This document shows, piece after piece, positions 59,755 through 64,000 of a stretch of 64,000 bases of DNA. This DNA is from Ruminococcus sp. NK3A76 (GTDB taxonomy: Bacteria > Bacillota > Clostridia > Oscillospirales > Ruminococcaceae), in contig NZ_JMMA01000002.1 in NCBI RefSeq assembly GCF_000686125.1, forward strand, positions 2,418,001 to 2,482,000, written 5' to 3'. Made by a program: the position numbers and the translations under genes. Under the pieces are notes generated by a model. That model was not told the origin of the DNA. It was given only the letters and a program-made list of their open reading frames with translations, and ran no database searches. The first letter of the stretch is position 1. Each line of letters begins with the position of its first letter.

Positions 59755-60579
59755 ATGCCCGATATCAGAAAAGTCACCGATCTTGAAACACCGGATCTTC
59801 TGCCCTACCGCACGACCGCCGAAGTGCAGCTGCTTCGCTGGTTTGAGCCAGAGGAGGGCATATTCATAGCCGAGAGCCCTAAGGTCATACGCAGAGCTCT
59901 CAATGCAGGGTATGAGCCGCTGTCGCTGCTGCTTGTTGATAAGTACATCACAGGGCAGGCGGCTGATATAGTAGAGCGTGTCGGCGCCCTGCCGGTATAC
60001 TCAGGCGATGAGCAAACGCTGTGTGCTCTCACAGGCTTCAGGCTGACACAGGGGGTGCTGTGCGCTATGCGCCGAAGACCGCTGCCCGACCCTGCCGCAC
60101 TGATAAAGAACGCACGCCGCATAGCCGTGCTTGAAGACATAATGAACCAGACGAATATTGGCGCTGTTTTCCGCTCGGCGGCAGCGCTGGGGATAGATGC
60201 TGTGCTGCTCACCAAGGCGTGCAGCGACCCGTTATACCGCCGCTCGGTAAGGGTGAGCATGGGCACAGTTTTTCAGGTGCCGTGGGCGTATATGGCAGAG
60301 CCTGCGCCTGAGTATGTGGGGTCTTTAAAAGAGCAGGGCTTTTCCACCGCCGCAATGGCGCTTCGGCACGACACTGTGAGCATATCAGACAAGCGGCTCA
60401 AAGATGAGCACAAGCTTGCGATCATCCTCGGCACAGAGGGCGAGGGGCTCAGGGAGGAGACTATCCTCTCATGCGACTACACGATAAAGATACCCATGTC
60501 ACACGGGGTGGATTCACTCAATGTCGCCGCAGCGAGCGCCGTGGCTTTCTGGGAGCTTGGCGGCAAACAGGCCGAATAA
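59755..60579 (+). CDS. TrmH/SpoU-family RNA 2'-O-methyltransferase
   Basis: 274 residues. The N-terminal substrate-binding part includes IAESPKVIRRALNAGYEP. The SPOUT domain carries LEDIMNQTNIGAVFRSAAALG near residue 127 in part, AIILGTEGEGLREE and IPMSHGVDSLNVAAASAVA, the three conserved motifs. It methylates ribose in rRNA or tRNA; the site is unknown. AAGGGGTG precedes the ATG. Confidence 0.93.
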   Translation: MPDIRKVTDLETPDLLPYRTTAEVQLLRWFEPEEGIFIAESPKVIRRALNAGYEPLSLLLVDKYITGQAADIVERVGALPVYSGDEQTLCALTGFRLTQGVLCAMRRRPLPDPAALIKNARRIAVLEDIMNQTNIGAVFRSAAALGIDAVLLTKACSDPLYRRSVRVSMGTVFQVPWAYMAEPAPEYVGSLKEQGFSTAAMALRHDTVSISDKRLKDEHKLAIILGTEGEGLREETILSCDYTIKIPMSHGVDSLNVAAASAVAFWELGGKQAE

Positions 60580-60639
60580 CCAAATCCAAAGAAGCTGAAT
60601 AATATGAGATACGAAAGATTCCCGGGGAGTGAAGTATAC

Positions 60640-60840
60640 ATGACACACAAAATAACCGACCTTACAGAGCCCGACAACGGCTGCGAGGGCTTTATGCCGG
60701 GCGAGGAGCCCAAGGTGACTCTGCTGCTCGATGACGGCAGGCGCATAAAGGTATACGATGCCCTTGCCTACAAAATGGGCTGGGATACCGGCAGCGAGAT
60801 AACTGACGAGGAGATAGCAGAGCACGGCGAGCTTGTCTGA
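60640..60840 (+). CDS. 66-residue acidic protein, unknown
   Basis: Starts at the ATG at 60640, preceded by GGGGAGTG; an upstream ATG at 60604 has a poor site. It begins MTHKITDLTEPDNGCEGF, has VTLLLDDGRRIKVYD and ends TDEEIAEHGELV. Acidic and probably a small beta-rich domain. No family recognised. It may be cotranscribed with the methyltransferase 60 bases before it. Confidence 0.65.
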   Translation: MTHKITDLTEPDNGCEGFMPGEEPKVTLLLDDGRRIKVYDALAYKMGWDTGSEITDEEIAEHGELV

Positions 60841-60945
60841 ACACCTATTTGTGAATATTATATTAAGAAATCATAAAACTATTTTCTTTTTTGGAAATAT
60901 GTGATATAATATATAGGGTATAACTCTGTCGAAAAGAGGTGGGTC

Positions 60946-62172
60946 ATGAGCAGTATAAACAGCAAAAATAGCGAGAAAAGCAAGAAAAGCGGCATAAGCG
61001 TCCGCAGCTTTATAATTGCGCTGGTCATATTCCTTATAGCCCACATTGTCATGAGTGTGGCGATTATAGATATGGCTAAAAAAGCGCTCAGAGAGCAGGT
61101 CGAGCAGCGAATGCTCGATGTTGCCAACACTGCCGCTCACATGATAAACGGCGACGAGCTAAAAAAGCTCAAAGCAGAAGACAAGGGCTCGCCCGAATAC
61201 CAGAAGGTCTACGACACGCTGCGCTCCTTCCAGGACAGCATACAGCTTGACTACATCTACGGCATACAGCAGCTTGATGACGGCAGCTTTGCCTTCACTA
61301 TAGACCCCGAGCCTGTTGACCCCGGCGAATGGGGCGAGGAGATAGACACGACAGATGCTCTTGTAAACGCCTCAAAGGGCAAAGCAGATGTTGACAAGGA
61401 GCCCTGCGAGGACGAATGGGGGCTTTTCTACTCGGCATACAGCCCGATATTTGATTCGGACGGAAATGTTGTCGGCATAGTGGGCGTTGACTTCAATGCC
61501 GAGTGGTATGACAAGATGCTCGACACAAGAAAGCTCGTGCTGATAATCATGTCAATGGTAGTCCTAACCACCGGCACGGCGCTTGCATTCATAGTACACA
61601 CCTTCATGCTCGAAAAGGAAAAGAAGGTTATCAGGGAAAAGTTTGAGCAGACGCTTCAAAGAGAGCAGGAGCAGGAGCAGGAACTTGGCTCTGCAAGGCA
61701 TCTTGCCTATACAGACCCGCTTACGGGAGTCAAGAACAAGCACGCCTACCTCGAAGCCATAGAGCGTATAAACAAGGGTCTTGCCGACGGCTCTGTAAAG
61801 GAATTCGGCGTGATAGTGTTTGACCTGAACGGCCTTAAGCTGATAAACGACACCTACGGTCACGACGAGGGCGACAACTACATCAAGACCGGCTGTGCGC
61901 TGATATGCAGCAGATTCTGTCACAGCCCTGTTTTCAGGATAGGCGGCGATGAGTTCACTGTTATCCTCGAAGGCTCGGACTACAACGACAGGCAGCAGCT
62001 GCTCTCGGAATTTGACCGTGTGATAGAACAAAATCAGAGCATTGGCGCTGTTGTGGTATCAACAGGTCTTGAAATATACGACAGGCAGCGTGACGGCAGC
62101 TTCTCGGACGTTTTCGAGCGTGCCGACAAGAAGATGTACGAGCGCAAGTGCTATTTAAAAAGCATGAAATAA
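60946..62172 (+). CDS. Membrane diguanylate cyclase (GGDEF)
   Basis: 408 residues. Two helices (about 22-43 and 193-217) enclose an extracytoplasmic sensor domain of about 150 residues with YDTLRSFQDSIQLDYIYGI, like a PDC/Cache fold. A short coiled coil leads to the GGDEF domain with DPLTGVKNKHAYLE, FDLNGLKLINDTYGHDEGD and FRIGGDEFTVI near residue 330. It makes cyclic di-GMP. The RxxD inhibitory site is not visible at the usual position. No EAL protein or receiver is nearby. Confidence 0.94.
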   Translation: MSSINSKNSEKSKKSGISVRSFIIALVIFLIAHIVMSVAIIDMAKKALREQVEQRMLDVANTAAHMINGDELKKLKAEDKGSPEYQKVYDTLRSFQDSIQLDYIYGIQQLDDGSFAFTIDPEPVDPGEWGEEIDTTDALVNASKGKADVDKEPCEDEWGLFYSAYSPIFDSDGNVVGIVGVDFNAEWYDKMLDTRKLVLIIMSMVVLTTGTALAFIVHTFMLEKEKKVIREKFEQTLQREQEQEQELGSARHLAYTDPLTGVKNKHAYLEAIERINKGLADGSVKEFGVIVFDLNGLKLINDTYGHDEGDNYIKTGCALICSRFCHSPVFRIGGDEFTVILEGSDYNDRQQLLSEFDRVIEQNQSIGAVVVSTGLEIYDRQRDGSFSDVFERADKKMYERKCYLKSMK

Positions 62173-62178
62173 ACAAAA

Positions 62179-62212
62179 CGGGCAGGGTGAAGACACCTTG
62201 CCCGCTTTTTAT
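62179..62212 (+). terminator. Rho-independent terminator of the GGDEF gene
   Basis: CGGGCAGGGTG pairs with CACCTTGCCCG around GAAGA, followed by CTTTTTATT. Confidence 0.9.
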
Positions 62213-62288
62213 TATGCATAACTAAGGCGGCAGGCCGAAGGTCGAGGGGCACACCTCACCTGTTACCTGTTACTTGTTGCCTGTCACC
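62213..62288. repeat. Composite intergenic repeat, block 15 (short)
   Basis: GGCAGGCCGAAGGTCGAGGGG (core fragment) and TTACCTG/TTACTTG/TTGCCTG heptamers reach to the kinase stop. Confidence 0.7.
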
Positions 62289-63308
62289 TCACTCAGCCTC
62301 CGGCCTGTATATGTCATTTTTCCCGAACGAAATCATTATGTCCGTGTACTCACCCGGCGCAGATGCGGCTGTGACCTTGTGGCCGAGCTTGCGGCAGAGA
62401 CTGCCGGTGATGTACAGCCCCATGCCGGTGCTCTTTGAATGTAAGCGGCCGTTCTCGCCCGTGAAGCTCTTTTCAAAAATGTAGGGCAGGTCGCTTTGCG
62501 GTATGCCTATGCCGTTGTCTCTGAAATGCAGCGTGATGCACTGCTCGTCTTCCTCGGTGAATATGCTTATCTCCGGCGGCCTGTCGGGAGAGAAGTATTT
62601 CAGGCTGTTGGCTGTCAGCTGCGTGAAGATGTATTCGAGCCACTTCGCATCGGTCATGACCCTTTTGTCAAGCCCCTGAGTGTTTACTGTGACGTTCCTC
62701 TGCTGCAGCGCCTCACGGCTTTTGAGCGCCGATTCCTTGAACGCCCTGCCGAGGGGTGTTTCCTTGATGATGTAGTCCTTGTTTGCGTTCTCGCTGCGTG
62801 AGTAGTAGAGCACGTTCTCTATGTATGAATCTATCCTCGCAAGCTGCGCTGAATACCTCTCGCCCTGCTCGCCGTCATTGTGCGCCATGAGCGAGAGCGA
62901 TGCTATCGGCAGCTTGACCTCGTGTACCCAGAGCTCGATGTACTCTCTGAAATCATCTGCCCTGCGGCTGTGCATTGACACGTTCTCGCACATACTCTTG
63001 CCGGCCTCGTAGAGCATCTCGCTAAACAGCCTGCCCTCCAGAAACGCCGGCTCCTCTGTCATCTCGGGCAGCAGGTATTTCTTATCAAGCCCCTTTAGCG
63101 AATCAAACGCCCTTTTGAAAAAGCCATGCTCTCTTAAATATCCGTATACAAGCGCAGCTGCGACAGTTGACCAGTAGCAGACGCTTATCACGGCTATCTG
63201 CCCGCCGCCTGCGTGATAGCCCCCGAAAAAACATAGCATTATCAGATACCCTGCTAAGAATATCATCAGCTGTGCCAGCCTGTCCTTTAAAAATGATGAA
63301 AAGCTCAT
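62289..63308 (-). CDS. BceS-like sensor histidine kinase
   Basis: 339 residues. Two close N-terminal helices (about 12-30 and 36-57) with a very short loop indicate an intramembrane sensor. The phosphoacceptor is in ELWVHEVKLPIASL near residue 130. The ATPase has NSLKYFSPDRP (N box), FRDNGIGIPQSDLPYIFEKSF and STGMGLYITGSLC. BceS-type kinases sense antimicrobial peptides through a BceAB transporter. No transporter gene follows here. It overlaps the regulator gene by four bases. Confidence 0.92.
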   Translation of the reverse strand: MSFSSFLKDRLAQLMIFLAGYLIMLCFFGGYHAGGGQIAVISVCYWSTVAAALVYGYLREHGFFKRAFDSLKGLDKKYLLPEMTEEPAFLEGRLFSEMLYEAGKSMCENVSMHSRRADDFREYIELWVHEVKLPIASLSLMAHNDGEQGERYSAQLARIDSYIENVLYYSRSENANKDYIIKETPLGRAFKESALKSREALQQRNVTVNTQGLDKRVMTDAKWLEYIFTQLTANSLKYFSPDRPPEISIFTEEDEQCITLHFRDNGIGIPQSDLPYIFEKSFTGENGRLHSKSTGMGLYITGSLCRKLGHKVTAASAPGEYTDIMISFGKNDIYRPEAE

Positions 63309-63970
63309 AGCAGCATATACCCCTGTTTCTTTCTTGTTTCAAGTGCTTTCTCGATGCCTGCTTCCGAGAGCTTCTGTCGCAGGCGGCTGATGTTAACGGT
63401 CAGGGCGTTGTCGTTTATGTATTCCTCGCTGTCCCATAGGGCTGTCATAAGCTCGTCTCTTGTGACTATCTGCCCCTGCGATGCGAGCAGCCGTGAGAAT
63501 ATTATCATCTCGTTCTTGGTGAGCATTATCTCGCTGCTTCCCTCACCTATGCTGCCCCTTGCGGTGTTGACTGCAAGCCCGTGATAGCTCGCCCTTGCCA
63601 TACCGCCCGACTGCGTGCGCTTTAACACTGCCGATATCCTGAGAAGCAGTATCATCGGGTTGTAGGGCTTGGTGATGTAGTCATCAGCGCCCATGCTCAT
63701 AGACAGCATCTCGTCTGTTTCGCCTGCCCTGCTCGTCACCATGATCACAGCCATGTCAGAGCTTTTTCTTATCTCCTTGAGCACCGTCTGGCCATTTGCT
63801 GACGGCAGGTTTATATCAAGCAGCACAAGGTCAGCCCCTGCCTTTATCGCCTGGGCTGCTATGTCCTCAAACCCCTCCGGCTGGCAGACCTCATAGCCTG
63901 AGTTTTCAAGCAGCTCGCAAAGCTCATCTCTTATCGCAATATCGTCCTCAACAACAAATATCCTGCTCAT
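63305..63970 (-). CDS. OmpR-family response regulator, BceR-like
   Basis: 221 residues. The receiver has the phosphoaspartate in DLVLLDINLPSANG near residue 52, threonine in VIMVTSRAG, and lysine in DYITKPYNP. The winged helix has LTKNEMIIFSRLLASQG and LTVNISRLRQKLSEAG. GGGGAGAG precedes the ATG. It probably controls an ABC transporter or cell-wall operon outside the window. Confidence 0.94.
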   Translation of the reverse strand: MSRIFVVEDDIAIRDELCELLENSGYEVCQPEGFEDIAAQAIKAGADLVLLDINLPSANGQTVLKEIRKSSDMAVIMVTSRAGETDEMLSMSMGADDYITKPYNPMILLLRISAVLKRTQSGGMARASYHGLAVNTARGSIGEGSSEIMLTKNEMIIFSRLLASQGQIVTRDELMTALWDSEEYINDNALTVNISRLRQKLSEAGIEKALETRKKQGYMLL

Positions 63971-64000
63971 AATGCTCTCCCCTTATAGAAGTTCATGATT

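Overview
The window is a stretch of a low-to-mid GC Firmicute chromosome, most likely a cellulolytic Ruminococcus or close relative in the Oscillospirales. This is inferred from gene content: adjacent lepA and hemW, an Rnf complex with its flavin transferase ApbE, SpoVG and LexA, zapA next to a U32 peptidase, a GH16 lipoprotein beside a GH5 glucanase, a type IV pilin-like protein, rubredoxin, and a BceRS-type two-component system. No tRNA, rRNA, CRISPR array or prophage is seen. One IS3-family element is present.

Layout. 0-8 kb: lepA (5' end outside), a membrane protein, hemW, a DUF6291-like protein, an aquaporin with a small acidic protein, and rsmE. 8.9-10.2 kb: an IS3 element. 10.3-17 kb: apbE-rnfC-rnfD-rnfG-rnfE-rnfA-rnfB on the minus strand, split in two places by repeat blocks, then an XRE regulator. 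18.4-24.6 kb: phosphatase, membrane protein, pseudouridine synthase, a 55-residue protein, rmuC, Cof-type phosphatase, a Q/N/Y-rich membrane protein and a GNAT. 24.6-30.4 kb: two convergent M23 murein hydrolases with a type I toxin-antitoxin-like locus between them, then a GNAT and cardiolipin synthase. 30.5-43 kb: zinc-ribbon protein, lexA-murC, spoVG, birA, two PH-domain membrane proteins, class I fumarase alpha subunit, amidohydrolase, dut, U32 peptidase and zapA. 43-48.4 kb: a chemosensory operon cheA-cheW-cheR-cheB-cheW. 48.7-52.6 kb: two G3E GTPases, then an ECF sigma and anti-sigma pair. 52.7-55.9 kb: GH5, GH16 and a pilin. 56.2-64 kb: rubredoxin, phosphatase, a cysteine-peptidase-like protein, NlpC/P60 protein, rRNA/tRNA methyltransferase, a 66-residue protein, a GGDEF protein and a BceRS-like pair.

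Two repeat families dominate the intergenic DNA. The first is a mosaic of heptanucleotide tandem repeats (GTAACAG, ACTATTC, GCATAAT units) around GC-rich hairpin modules, found in about fifteen gaps and also between genes of one operon. The second is a MITE of about 172 bp with GGCAACACCGC ends, 4-5 bp A/T-rich target duplications, and a fold-back structure whose arms change together between copies. MITE copies sit at or near gene ends, disrupt both ends of a GNAT gene, and split the reading frame of the type I toxin.

The locus at 26.14-26.62 kb is the strongest candidate for something undescribed. Two consensus promoters converge on a shared bidirectional terminator, the second RNA is complementary to the Shine-Dalgarno of the first, and removing the MITE restores a 29-codon hydrophobic peptide with a KKK end. 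All family names come from reading motifs in the translations; no database search was run.
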